DNA of 64,000 bases from Maratus speciosus (taxonomy: Eukaryota; Arthropoda; Arachnida; Araneae; Salticidae). Position 1 is the stretch's first letter, and each line of letters starts with the position of its first letter. The stretch is taken from NCBI GenBank assembly GCA_963932465.1, contig OZ010786.1:273142411-273206410 (forward strand), given 5' to 3'. The notes under the pieces are model-generated. The model did not search any database. It worked only from the letters and a program-made list of their open reading frames with translations, and was not told the origin of the DNA. The position numbers and the translations under genes were made by a program. Shown one piece after another: positions 46,773-57,020 of the stretch.

Positions 46773-48149
46773 CGCGGCGGTCGACCCACCTGCCCTCCCC
46801 CGACAGCCGACCGAGACTAATAATGGGTTCAATGTTTCAATTTTAAATGAAAGTTTTGTATTTAATAAAATGATAACGGAATACAAAAAAAGCATTGTTC
46901 TTAGCATAGATTTAAAGGAGGCCAAACTGTCGCCAAATTAATTTAAAATAGTAACCTTTTCTGAATTATGAAAAAAAAATTTCTGTTATGATTAAAATTT
47001 GAGTTGCCATCATTAGAAAAAATGTATTTAAAATTAGAAAAAAAATTAATATTTTGAAAACTAATTCGAATTAAAAAATTCTAATACCAGTTTTGAGATT
47101 TGTGGATCAACACGGATTTTTGGTGTTAATTTCATCGCAAAGTATTCTATATTTTAGGAGAAATCGCCGTGAAACAAAGTCAGTTGTTTAATCAGTCGAT
47201 TCAAAGAATAGATATATTTCAGGCGTTTCATATATTCGTTTCATAAATTCGTTTCATTATGATTTTATATATATCGGGTAGATATACTATATATATATAA
47301 CAATTTTAAATCAAAATTTAACTTACAAGTCATATAACAATATTAACCAAAATTCTAAATAAAGACAGCATGTAATAATATTACACATTAATTGTTATCT
47401 ATCAACAAAGAATAATGGTACAAATTATAGATCAAAGATATTAAATGAACATATGAAGTTAGATGCTACAATAGAATCATTTTTAATTTATAAATGAATA
47501 AGAAGATATGCTGTACTGTAACAGAACACAATAGACGTATTGTAGAAAATATAATAATTAAATAAATAGAAATAAAATGCGGAAAAGCAGCTAAAGTTTA
47601 TCCTGTATTTTAAACCAATTAAAATCATTTAAAATTAAAAAACCAAAATGGGCTTATAAAGTGTAATATCACATGCAAAATACAATGAAAAAATCATAGG
47701 CTAATAAAATATACTCCATAAATATACGGGCAATGCAGCAGAATACTATAGAATTTTATATCAATAATATTTATCAAATTTATGAACGGTAACCAATAGA
47801 ACATTTATTGTTTTTGTTTAAACATAGAGATACCAAACACTTAATGCATTTTACTCTAGTGTAACCTATACAGCCCAGAACTTTACACCGTTGTTTTTTA
47901 TCTAAGTGTTGTGGCCAGTGATCAATTTTATCCTTCCTGACATCTTTAGACGTTTCATAAAGCTGAAAACAATAGACTACTAAGGTGTTACTATAAAATT
48001 TTAATCATTGGCTTTTTTTATGATGTAACTGGTACCTTCAGAGGGCCATGGACACAGAAGCACAAGGGAAGGTGAATAGTGCCCCTTTAAATCTGAAAAA
48101 GAAGTATTTTGGCAATTTTTATCATTTAGCTCCCGTTTAACAAAAAACT

Positions 48150-48232
48150 TATATATGCCATTAGGGGGGGGGGACCCTCAAATCGGGAGACCCGGGGCAG
48201 CTGCCCGCATGCCCCTGCATTAGTCAGGCCCT
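48150..48232. mobile_element. Orphan hAT-type terminus
   Basis: The inverted reading CAGGGCCTGACTAATGCAGG, followed by GGGCAGCTGCCCCGGG and a G-rich run, has the look of a hAT/MITE end. No partner end with a matching 8-bp duplication was found nearby, so the rest is lost or unrecognised. Confidence 0.45.
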
Positions 48233-48774
48233 GGTTTTACAGTAAACTGAGAAGATTTTGTATATAATAAGAGTCGTTTATCTAGTTAGGGTGACATATG
48301 GTGATAAAAGTGAAAAAAAATTAAATATCATGCGAAGCAGTTATGAAACAAACAATGCTCAAAATGTTTACAAAAGCGGAACTCAAACATGTTGCCAAAT
48401 GGCAACAAATGTATATTCGTGTGCATACAATTTTTGTTCCAATAAACATTACTGAAAATTATTTAAAATAACTTTTAGAAGTATATTCTTTTCAGAAATA
48501 TTTTTTTTCAAATGAAATTTTGCATGTTAAATATTTTTTCTATGAGTTAGGAATCCAACTATGGCGAACAAAATGGAAGGTATCAAAGTTGCTTTTTATT
48601 TGTAATTTGTAAACAACTATTGCCAAATATGATACTTTTTATGAACTAAACCTAAATATTGGACCAACATGAATACGTAAAGCATACAGTTGTCAAGAAA
48701 CAACTGTAAATAAACAATAAGGAGGGAAAAATTAATATGTTGCCAATTGGCAATAGTATGAACTAGAGGGTTAA

Positions 48775-48960
48775 GTGTGAGTCATCCGACCGTTTGGAGA
48801 GTATTGAATGAAAATCGATTTTATCCCTTCCGTTTTCAACGTGTACAAACTTTGAATCCGGAAAACTATCTTCTGCGGTTGAACTTTTGCCAGTGGGTTT
48901 TGCAGCAACATCATAGAAACTCGACAGAGTTTCTCGCCAAGCAAAAGAAACAACAGTGCA
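48775..48960 (+). pseudogene. DUF4817-type transposase, second piece (HTH to linker)
   Basis: It continues the frame of 35450-35747 across the TTAA and reads S-V-S-H-P-T-V-W-R-V-L, the recognition helix of the second helix-turn-helix. Then follow QRVQTLNPENYLLRLNFCQW and VLQQH, the linker to the catalytic domain (family: F-C-x-W-x-x-x-x). From about 48918 the residues no longer resemble the family, so a further insertion or rearrangement starts there. The next recognisable codons are at 54694. Confidence 0.85.
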
Positions 48961-49536
48961 ATAAGCCGTAAATGAAAGGAATTTCCGCCAATTGATGCCA
49001 AACGATTTTGTAAAATTATTTTAGTACTCTGTCTAGTTTATATTTTCCGGACTGACCAAAACGGGATTTTGACACATCTATAGCTCGAGAACTATTTATG
49101 ATACAAACAAATTTCTTGCTCCTATGGAATGGGGCGTGCCACGTGACTCAGAAAACGAAAGTAAAGTGGAATCCGGCGAATAGGTTTTTAGTAAATGCGA
49201 TTTTAAAAGTGCTGTTTTTTGCACTTTTTAAATTCTTGTTTTGACCAAATATGTTGACAGGGCTACAGCAATGTGTAATTATCGGATTTTTACGCGCTTT
49301 ACGGCATTTGAACTGTTTTTATGAGTAGTTCAAACCTTTGAAAGTTTCATGTAAAAATATTAATTATTTTTTGATTTATACCAGTTTAAAGTAATTTACT
49401 CCTATATTTCAGCGTGGCGTACGTAATAATATCTCTACTTATATTTCCATGTGAGCTCAGCGTGGCGTACGTAATATGTAAGGTCATTGTACCTAAATGG
49501 GACGCGATTCCCCATAGTTTTGTCGCATTTAGGGTA
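48961..49536. other. Unassigned insert DNA between transposase pieces
   Basis: Contains a local duplication of CAGCGTGGCGTACGTAATA at 49411 and 49459. No termini identified. It belongs to the block (48918-54693) that splits the transposase linker from the catalytic domain. Confidence 0.4.
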
Positions 49537-49538
49537 TA

Positions 49539-51078
49539 CAGTGAAACCTCCATTAAGCGACCACCTCCCTGAACGACCATTTTTTCATGGAACGAAATTT
49601 ATTCCCATAGGCTCAATACTAATTTTACCTCCATTCAGAGACCATCCCAGTAGAACTCCCTCCATGTGCGACCCATTTCTTTGAAGAAAATAAAACAAAT
49701 TCCGTTTTTTCCTGGTCGCTTGAAGAAGGTTTTATTAGAAAAATAATTCCGGAGAGCGCATTATTCATCAAACTTCTAAACTAAGTTTAGATTTTTTTTA
49801 TCCCAATAACTTTTAAGTGTTTAAACACATTTATGCCTTTTTAGGCAATAAATTTAACTCTGATGACAAATTAAGAATGACGGTCAATAAACTTCCCTAC
49901 CCTATTCTGCCAGGAAACGAGGAAACTCTCAAAGAAATAGATAAATTAATGAAATCGTCATTATTTGTTCCCGTCCAAAAAAAAAATGTAATTTAATAGA
50001 TTACAACAACCATTTGGATTTTTTTTTTGACTTAATATTTACTTAGTTTTAATTTTGGGGCATTTCGACAAGAGAAGCCGAGAAAGATAAGAGGTTAAAA
50101 ATCGAAAGTAGTTCCACCGAATCATCCACAGATCGCGACAAATCACCTTTGTAACAAAATTTAACCGAAAAATCTAAATTTCGCCCACTAAATTCCGTCG
50201 CATCCTCTTCAACAACAGATCGCAAAGATCAAACTTCAGACGACCAAAACCTTCATCGATAAACTTTCCAAGTCCCGTTTCGAGAAGAAAAACAGTTTAC
50301 AAATCGAAAGCAGTTCCACCGAATCATCCACAGATTGCGACAAATTACTTACGTTGAGATCAATTTTTCCCTGTTAGAATCGACCGATTTTAAAACGCCG
50401 TGGCTAGTGGATTGGAGCCCCTCAAGACATGGCCTTTTACTATCAATCGATTAAACATTAGATTGTTTCCTTTTTCGCGTTCGTCTTTTATTCTGTAATC
50501 GATTTTCATGGGCTACATAATCAGTTGAAGACCTCAATTTGTACTTTGCAAGACGATTTTCATTTCGGCGTCGCTCTTTGGGTTTGGATTTTTCCATATC
50601 TGATATTTTGCGCATACCCATTTTGTAACTTTTTCAATTTTTAACGATTTTATACCTTTCGATTACCTATTCAAATAAAAATTCTTTTAAAAGTAAAGAA
50701 CATCGTTGAATTTCGTTAAAAAAAAAAAAAAAAATAAAATGCGAGCATCATTTGGCCCCATCCTCGACCGAAAACAACAACCATTTCCAAATGGTTGAGA
50801 AAAAAAACATTTATTTACTGAATTTTGAAAGGACTTGGTAATAAAAGTTATAAAAGATAAAACAGTAAAATCAAAGCAAATGTATTCATTTTTTAAACTC
50901 TGCAGTAGTTAATTTATCTAATTAACATTTGTTCTTATGCTTAAATTTTCATATTTTTCCCTAATGTGAAAAATAAATTTTAGTAACATTAGTTGTTACC
51001 TTTTTTCAACAGTTAAAATCTAGATTTAAAAATGACCTCCATTAAGAGAACGTGGTCTGTTTAGGGAGGTTTTACTGT
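49539..51078 (+). mobile_element. Tigger/pogo-like element, CAGTGAAACCTCC ends
   Basis: Inverted ends CAGTGAAACCTCC and CAGTAAAACCTCC, flanked by TA at 49537-49538 and 51079-51080. Subterminal AAGCGACCA and TGAACGACCA words on the left correspond to AACAGACCACG on the inverted right. A possible coding trace near 49855-49970 (plus) reads DDKLRMTVNKLPYPILPGNE, but I cannot place it in a domain. An internal direct repeat is described separately. Same end type as 1-151. Confidence 0.75.
50097..50350. repeat. 50 bp direct repeat, 200 bp apart
   Basis: AGTTCCACCGAATCATCCAC and the flanking words AAATCGAAAG and GCGACAAAT occur at 50097-50147 and 50297-50347 with about four differences. Both lie in a stretch rich in TCGAC/GATCG that may be decayed coding for a serine-rich tail. 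Confidence 0.75.
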
Positions 51079-51310
51079 ATTTGGCATTTTATTATATAAA
51101 CATACATTTTATTAAGCAGCAAATTACTGAATACTGTAGCTATAGTTCAAAACTAACTTGTTTTGTATAAATTTAATAATTATCTGTAGTCACCACAATA
51201 TACGATTGGAGGTCGCATTTACGGCAGTTAAAACCTGAATGAGATGTTCATAGTCCTAAATGTAATAATGCATTTTACACATGAGAATTCATCTGAAAAA
51301 GTTCATTTAA

Positions 51311-51594
51311 CCCTTAACTGCTGTTGCAGAAAATTGCCACATAATAATTCAGAAAGGTTTGCGAAACTATTCGATTGAAAGATGAATAAAAGCCGCAATT
51401 AATCATAAAATACTGCTTTTGCACTAAACTGTTTGTAGAGTAATATTTCTAATAAAATCTTGCTTTTTCAAACATTTCAAACAATTGTACTTGGGCTCCA
51501 AATGAAGCAAAATTTTACTGTATTGATAGTTAAACTGGAAATTACAAGTTAAACTGTGAAAATTAAAAAAAGCAGCACTAACAGCAGTTGAGGG
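51311..51594. mobile_element. piggyBac-type MITE 1
   Basis: TTAA at 51307-51310 and 51595-51598. Ends are CCCTTAACTGCTGTTG and inverted CCCTCAACTGCTGTTA. At 284 bp with no coding, and related to the neighbour at 51626. Confidence 0.8.
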
Positions 51595-51625
51595 TTAATT
51601 GCAATTTTTTTTTGGAATTACTTAA

Positions 51626-51917
51626 CCATTAACTGCTGTGACAGAAATTGTCGCATAACTACTGCGTGTGTTCTCCGAGACCGTTTGATTAAAAGATGAA
51701 TGAAAAGCTCTGTTAACTCACAAGTACTGTTTCTGTACTAAACTAGTACAGGACTATTATAATTAAACTAAAAATATTCAGAATGTCTAGCAATAGTTCT
51801 AGAACTCAGAATGAAAGAAAATTTCACCAGTATACATACCTTAACTGGAAATTACAAGTTTAATTGTAAAAATTGAAAAATGTAGTGGTCTGCGAGATCG
51901 CTAACAGCAGTTAAGGG
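51626..51917. mobile_element. piggyBac-type MITE 2
   Basis: TTAA at 51622-51625 and 51918-51921. Ends are CCATTAACTGCTGTGA and inverted CCCTTAACTGCTGTTA. Internal blocks such as GAAATTACAAGTTTAA and a GATGAAT-AAAAGC phrase are shared with MITE 1 in the same orientation, so they are siblings. Confidence 0.8.
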
Positions 51918-51921
51918 TTAA

Positions 51922-53559
51922 TAAAGAGTTGAAATACATAAAATTGAAAGAAAATAGCTTATTATTGAACTACTAAATAAATTTTATTTAATAGTAATTT
52001 AGGTGCAATCCAGGTTTCTACTTTATGAAACATGTTTCTATTATCCACTTTATTAAAGATACTTCTAGATTTTAGCACACACTCTTTTAAAATTCTAATA
52101 CTATGGGTATTTTTGCACACAAAATTTAGATCACAATTAAATGAAATTTTATTTTGCACGAAATCGGAATGATTTTTTACGAAGGTACTGCGCACAAAAA
52201 TCATCGCGGAATGTCCTGCTGATATCTGAGGAGAAACTAGATTATAGAAACGTGCCAGTGGCCCTCGATTATGGAAAGATTCGAGGTAAATACCGACTAC
52301 GGAGGAACCACAGAACGTGCTTAGAAAGATAATGTAAACACTTTAGTGAATCACAGATTACTTATAGTCATGAAAACAATTCGACAGAATTTTAGGAATA
52401 CTGTCTAGTGTGTATCATATTGAAATAAGCAAGTAAATGTTCTCTTCTGTATTGCTTTTATATTAAAACGCACATATACTCAAATATTTTTTTCAAAATT
52501 CCAAACTTTGCAATTTAAACCATTTTACAAAGGTAATACAGTCAGTCTGTTTTTTATTACACAAATTTTTTCATTTTTTTTAATCCTTTTATATCAAATA
52601 AATTTTTGTAGTTTTATTGGAATTTTTCGTTTTACTTTTCATTTAAAAAGATTAATAAGGGGATTTATTAAACTAATCGACTCTTATATTGAACTTGGTA
52701 ATTAAAGAATGCTATCAATATGCTAATAGCTTTTAGTAAATTTTTAATCAGATTATAGAGCTACTTAAAAATTTACAAATATGACAGAAATTAGAGAAAG
52801 TCATTTCATAACGATGGAATATCGAATTCTGAACTTTTATTGAAATGAATGTAATTTATCGGATGAATTATCCGAAATACATGAGAAGCATACGACTTAG
52901 TATGTCTTGTTAGTCACGTAAAAAAACAATTAGGAATTTAGAAAGTACATGCATTGAAAATTCAGAAAATTCAACATATATTAGAGCTTATGAAAATATT
53001 TAAAAATAAAATAATAAAAGCTTAATCAGATAATCTGAGTTTCTGTCGCGCTTTTCGGAGGGACGTTGGATTTCCTGAAATAAAAAAAACTAATTTTATT
53101 TAAAAATTACTTCAAGCACTCCTGGTGATAAAACAAATGATCATTATTCAGTCTGTTTTTAAGTCTTTACATATTTTGTGTAAAATGATGTCAATTTTGA
53201 GAATGTAAAGGTAGTTTTTGAAAAGTTATTAGGATAAAATCCTTGCTGAGTTAATTAATCAATCACCATATAGCTTATTGAACAACAGAAATAAATATTC
53301 CCGGTTAGTTCGACAGATTTTATCATTTCTAAAAAATAAATGATTTCTTCTAAGATTTGAAAGATCGATAAAATGGTTTTGAAATATTTTTAAAAAAGTC
53401 CAACATTATGTCTTACTAGATATATTACACTTTTGAAAAGTTTATAGCATCACTATTAAATTATTTTTTTACTTCTGTCGTCTTTCGTTTATTTTTTCTT
53501 TTCTGAATTAAAATGGAATATGTTTAATGCAAATGAAATACCTTACAAAAAGAAGTGAT
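51922..53559. other. Unassigned AT-rich interval
   Basis: Small frames at 51962, 52141 and 52508 carry no recognisable motif. No paired termini found. Confidence 0.4.
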
Positions 53560-54693
53560 ATCTAATCAAAAACAACTCGTTGTAAATGATCCCGCCAAGC
53601 CACAAACCTAAAACGTCAGTCATAAAAAGAAGTGATATCACATAAAAAGAAGCAATATAGAAGTGCATACTACGAGTGCCGTGTAAAAATCTATCACTAC
53701 TCATAATGTTTCCAAAGGACTCGGAGTGAGGTACAGTATGTGAAAACTGCTTGGCGACCTGCAGGCGTATATTTAATATATGCAGTACCTACATCAATTT
53801 CGAAAAATTGTGAAAGTCAAAAAAATTAATTTTAAATTCTCATTATATAAGTCTTATAAATATTTGTAGGAGGAAGATCTGTAATAAATCAGAAAGATTT
53901 GTAAGGCAAGCAGAAAGTAGTATGTAATTGTGGTAATCATCGATTTTTACAATTATACTTTTCAATATTTAAAACATAATGTTTAATTACATAAATACGT
54001 TTAATAATACACTGTTTCAAAATTAAAGGGAAAACTGGTAAAATGAATACTGTTTATGACAGAATTAATTCTTAAACGTAAAATGTCATGTTTCCGACAT
54101 AATGAATATTATAAAATACTATTGGAACAAAGCCTTACTAGAACAGATTTTTCTCTGTCATGTGTAATTCCGTTAAAGCAAGCTTTACTGCGATATATCT
54201 TAGTTTAGTTAACGTCTATTATTAGGTGCATTGCTAGTAATATTCATATGATCATTATTTTTTATTATTATTTCACAAACTCAAAATGTTTATTACATGT
54301 TTGCTTAGAAAATCCTCCGGGTAAAAAAAGTGGCCTTTCTTGTTCAAATGATGGTAAATAAAATCAACAAATCGATCCCATGATGTTAAATAAGAATGGA
54401 CATGTAAACACCAAAAGCTTCAACTTTTCACAGTTTAATGGGATCAATAATTCAAGAAGAAAATTGTTAAACAAATAGTCATATGTAAGTGCAGGTCGCC
54501 AAGCAGTTTTCACATACTGTACCTCACTCCGAGTCCTTTGGAAACATTATGAGTAGTGATAGATTTTTACACGGCACTCGTAGTATGCACTTCTATATCG
54601 CTTCTTTTTATGTGATATCACTTCTTTTTATGACTGACGTTTTAGGTTTGTGGCTTGGCGGGATCATTTACAACGAGTTGTTTTTGATTAGAT
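53560..54693. mobile_element. Element with ~203 bp almost identical TIRs
   Basis: Left arm 53560-53762 and right arm 54491-54693 are inverted copies with very few differences (one is AGCAATATAG against AGCGATATAG). Outer ends read ATCTAATCAAAAACAACTCG. The interior (about 730 bp) is AT-rich without a protein. Long TIRs without a transposase would fit a MULE-type or foldback element, but I could not find the 9-11 bp duplication that a MULE would leave. The right edge abuts the next transposase piece directly. Confidence 0.8.
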
Positions 54694-55284
54694 GTATTGT
54701 ATCCAGACTTTACCGCTCATATTCAACCTACAGATGAGGCAGTATTTATACGCGAGGGTATATTTAATGCGCACAATTTCCATCTTTGGCCAACCAATAA
54801 TCCACATGCAACGCGGCCACATGCTTATCAATAACAATTTTCTGGGAATTTGTGGGCGGTTATTGTTAATAATTATTTGGTTGGACCATACCTACTACCA
54901 AAGAGGCTGGATGGTCGCTCTTACCTTATTTGTTTTGCAACAGATTTTACCAGAACTGCTGCAAAATGTTTCGATCGCCATTCGTAACCGGATGTGGTTT
55001 CAACATGATGGAGCGCCCGCGCACTTCACCACTGATGTGCGCAGTTACCTGAATACAACATTTGGGACGCGATGGACTGGACGTGGTGGACCAGTTCCTT
55101 GGCCATTGCGATCTCCCGATTTATCGAGCCTTGATTTCTTTTTATGGGGACATCTGAAGAGTCTTGTTTATTAGACTTCAGTTGACTCAGACGAAAATCT
55201 AGTAGCTCGCATATCCGAAGCTGCTGCACGTGTGCGGGAAATGCCTGACATCTTTAGAAGTGTACGCCAATCGTTCCACCGACG
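54694..55284 (+). pseudogene. DUF4817-type transposase, DDE catalytic domain
   Basis: The first frame reads YPDFTAHI, T-D-E-A-V-F-I-R-E-G (first catalytic aspartate), FNAHNFHLWP, N-P-H-A-T and L-V-G-P-Y-L-L-P-K-R-L-D-G. A frameshift near 54920 leads to MWFQHDGAPAHFT (second aspartate in H-D-G-A-P-A-H), R-W-T-G-R-G-G-P-V-P-W-P and R-S-P-D-L-S-S-L-D-F-F-L-W-G (third acidic block). One stop follows V-Y. The reading then runs on through LVARISEAAARVREMPD to VRQSFHRR, where the Transib-like element interrupts. Only the frameshift and two stops separate it from an intact core, so it is younger or better preserved than the N-terminal piece. Confidence 0.9.
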
Positions 55285-55434
55285 CACAGTGGGGTATTTT
55301 ACAAATCTGGGCGGCCAGAATTATTTTTTTCTTTTAAACTAATTTAAACGTTTAAAGCAGTAAATAAATGCACTTTTTGAAATAAATATTGTTTAATAAC
55401 TTAAAAATCATGGATGTTTTGCAACTTCGTACTG

Positions 55435-55650
55435 ATTTTTATTGATCAAAATTAGTATTATAAAATAAATGATATTTTGGATAAACACTATTATTAAATA
55501 AATGATAATTATGATAAATAGTATCATAAAATAAATGATAATTATGATAAATAGTATTATAAAATAAATGATAAACATGATAAATAGTATTATAAAATAA
55601 ATGATAATCATGATAAATAGTTTTATAAAATAAATGATAATCATGATAAA
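55435..55650. repeat. 40 bp minisatellite, about five copies
   Basis: Units read ATAAATGATAATTATGATAA then a TAGTATTATAAA phrase, repeating every ~40 bp, with small changes. It lies between the left Transib-like terminus and the end of the transposase frame. The 78-codon minus frame across it is a repeat artefact. Confidence 0.9.
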
Positions 55651-55745
55651 AAAATGGAATAATATATTGAATAATTGAATAAATTATAAAAACAGATTAT
55701 TAACGATAAGAACAATTAGTTTGTAAATCACCAAGGTGGGATCTT

Positions 55746-57020
55746 TTAATCAGATGATAATTCAGAATCGTAATATGTTTCTTCATAATCAAAATCCTCT
55801 GGGTCACGAGCTTCAGAAGATTTCATAGGCAATAACATTTCTAGAGTTTCTTTAAGGAACAATTTCAATTTTTTTCTTATCCTGGGTCTCATTCCAGTTA
55901 AAACTGGATCTGAACTCAAAAGCAATCTGTTGAGAACATCGCGGTTATAAGAAATTCTTGAAAATTCACGCGATAGATTTTGACAAAATAATCGAAAATG
56001 TTTGTTCCGTGCTGCATTCAATCTCTTTTATCTTTTTTATCGGTAGTTTATACGCTAAATGTAACAAATTTTCAAATAATCGAATCCTAGCATGCAAAAT
56101 CGATAGTCCAAATTCTAATGTTTCTAGCTTTACATTTTTCTTTTTAGAGAGATCATTAAAATCTTTGGATGTCAGTCCACAAATGTAGCAACGCACTGTT
56201 GATTTTGTACTTGTGACTGCGTTACATATTTCTCCATCGACCATAGTAAGTATCATTTTATGTTTTACTAAAAATGCATTTTTCTTTTTAATGTAATTTT
56301 TGAGCGCTGTACAGATTTTAATGCATTTTTATGTAATTAATCTCATCGTTAATAATTTTTGTTGTTTCTTTTACAAATCTTATTCACATGGGCAGCAATA
56401 ACATGGTGATGAAGGCAATGGATTTTGCCAGATAATCTTGTTGTTTATACTGCAAATTAACTGAATTGGAACAAACGAGCTCTGGAATATATGCGCATCG
56501 GAAGAGGAATCACTCTCAAATTTTTGTTTGTATTGTGTTTGTTGCGATCCGTCGCAGCCCCATTTATATATAAGAATTAATGCACTTCTTTCATCTTCTT
56601 TTAAACTTTCCAAAACTTCTTTCAAATAAATGAATAATCGTGTCACTGTTAAATTAAGTAAATCTTGAATATTAATTTCAGCGCAAGTTTCTGTAATTTT
56701 AAAAGACTCTTTGTCTGGATAGCAATCAATTTTAGGCCGTTGTAGAAGACCGTAACAAAGGTATACATCTTTTCAATATTGTCTTATAATTTCGTATTGA
56801 TTCCTTGAAAGGTTAGCTTCGACAAATAATGATAACGCTTGTAAAGGCGATATTTGTGTTTTCTTTTCCGTCTGCTGATTTCTCAAATATGCTTTTTTAT
56901 ATTTTGTTGCTCGCATTGGTGAACATGTTAATGCCTTTAGAACATGGGCAGCATCTCTTTTCCTTTAGGTTTCTAACTTTATCTGTGCGACATGTGTACG
57001 TACTTCCACATCAGTCGAGC
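55746..57020 (-). pseudogene. Transib/RAG1-like transposase, broken
   Basis: Read from 57020 downward, the first frame runs through SPLQALSLFVEANLSRNQYE, ITETCAEINIQDLLNLTV, and KWGCDGSQQTQYKQKF, which holds the likely first catalytic aspartate. It continues SFVPIQLICSINNKIIWQNP with two stops on the way. A frame change near 56380 gives IRFVKETTKIINDEINYI. Another gives LTMVDGEICNAVTSTKSTVR, a C-Y-I-C finger pair and LEFGLSILHARIRLFENLLH. The middle with the second aspartate is deleted. The last frame (56021-55746) gives ARNKHFRLFCQNLSREFSR and LLLSSDPVLTGMRP, matching the RAG1-type N-K-x-F-R...R region just after the catalytic glutamate. Family placement is by recalled pattern plus the element ends. 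Confidence 0.7.

Larger units (their letters stand above)
37630..47282 (-). mobile_element. Helitron, copy B, interrupted
   Basis: On the minus strand it starts TCTACCC (47282) after A and ends with the GGGGGCAGAGCCCCC hairpin plus CTAC (37630) before T. It is the inverted copy of 5146-6922. Blocks 46940-47282, 42842-43435 and 37630-38002 follow copy A in order. Interruptions are the hAT at 38003-42841 and 3.4 kb at about 43435-46830 that has no match in copy A. The two outer edges of that 3.4 kb both read ACTAATAATGGG in direct orientation. Non-autonomous; no Rep/helicase. Confidence 0.75.
35748..48770. mobile_element. piggyBac-like element with nested pogo, Helitron and hAT
   Basis: It is flanked by TTAA at 35744-35747 and 48771-48774. 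Termini are CCCTCTAGTGCAT and inverted CCCTCTAGTTCAT. With one TTAA removed, the transposase frame on both sides joins without a shift, which proves the insertion. A GTTGCCAAATGGCAAC near-palindrome occurs at 35881-35896, 48391-48406 and (variant) 48739-48754, probably subterminal binding sites. Subtracting nested elements leaves about 1.9 kb with no piggyBac transposase, so it was non-autonomous. TTAA choice and CCC ends are piggyBac hallmarks; other TTAA users are less likely. Confidence 0.8.

Noticed and set aside
43434..46830. 3.4 kb retroelement with ACTAATAATGGG as target-site duplication
   Set aside because: The 12-bp word is direct at both edges, but copy A lacks it at the empty site and no retroelement coding or poly-A tail is visible, so I only mention it.
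46545..46925. 126-codon minus-strand frame in a GC-rich stretch
   Set aside because: It overlaps an inverted repeat arm (46695-46772) and has no recognisable domain; its length is explained by the local GC rise that removes stops.
47860..48232. A complete hAT MITE between CAGCCCAGAA and the orphan end at 48232
   Set aside because: The candidate left end has no matching 8-bp duplication and little terminal similarity.
55408..55644. 78-codon isoleucine-rich frame resembling a membrane protein
   Set aside because: It is the translation of a 40 bp minisatellite.
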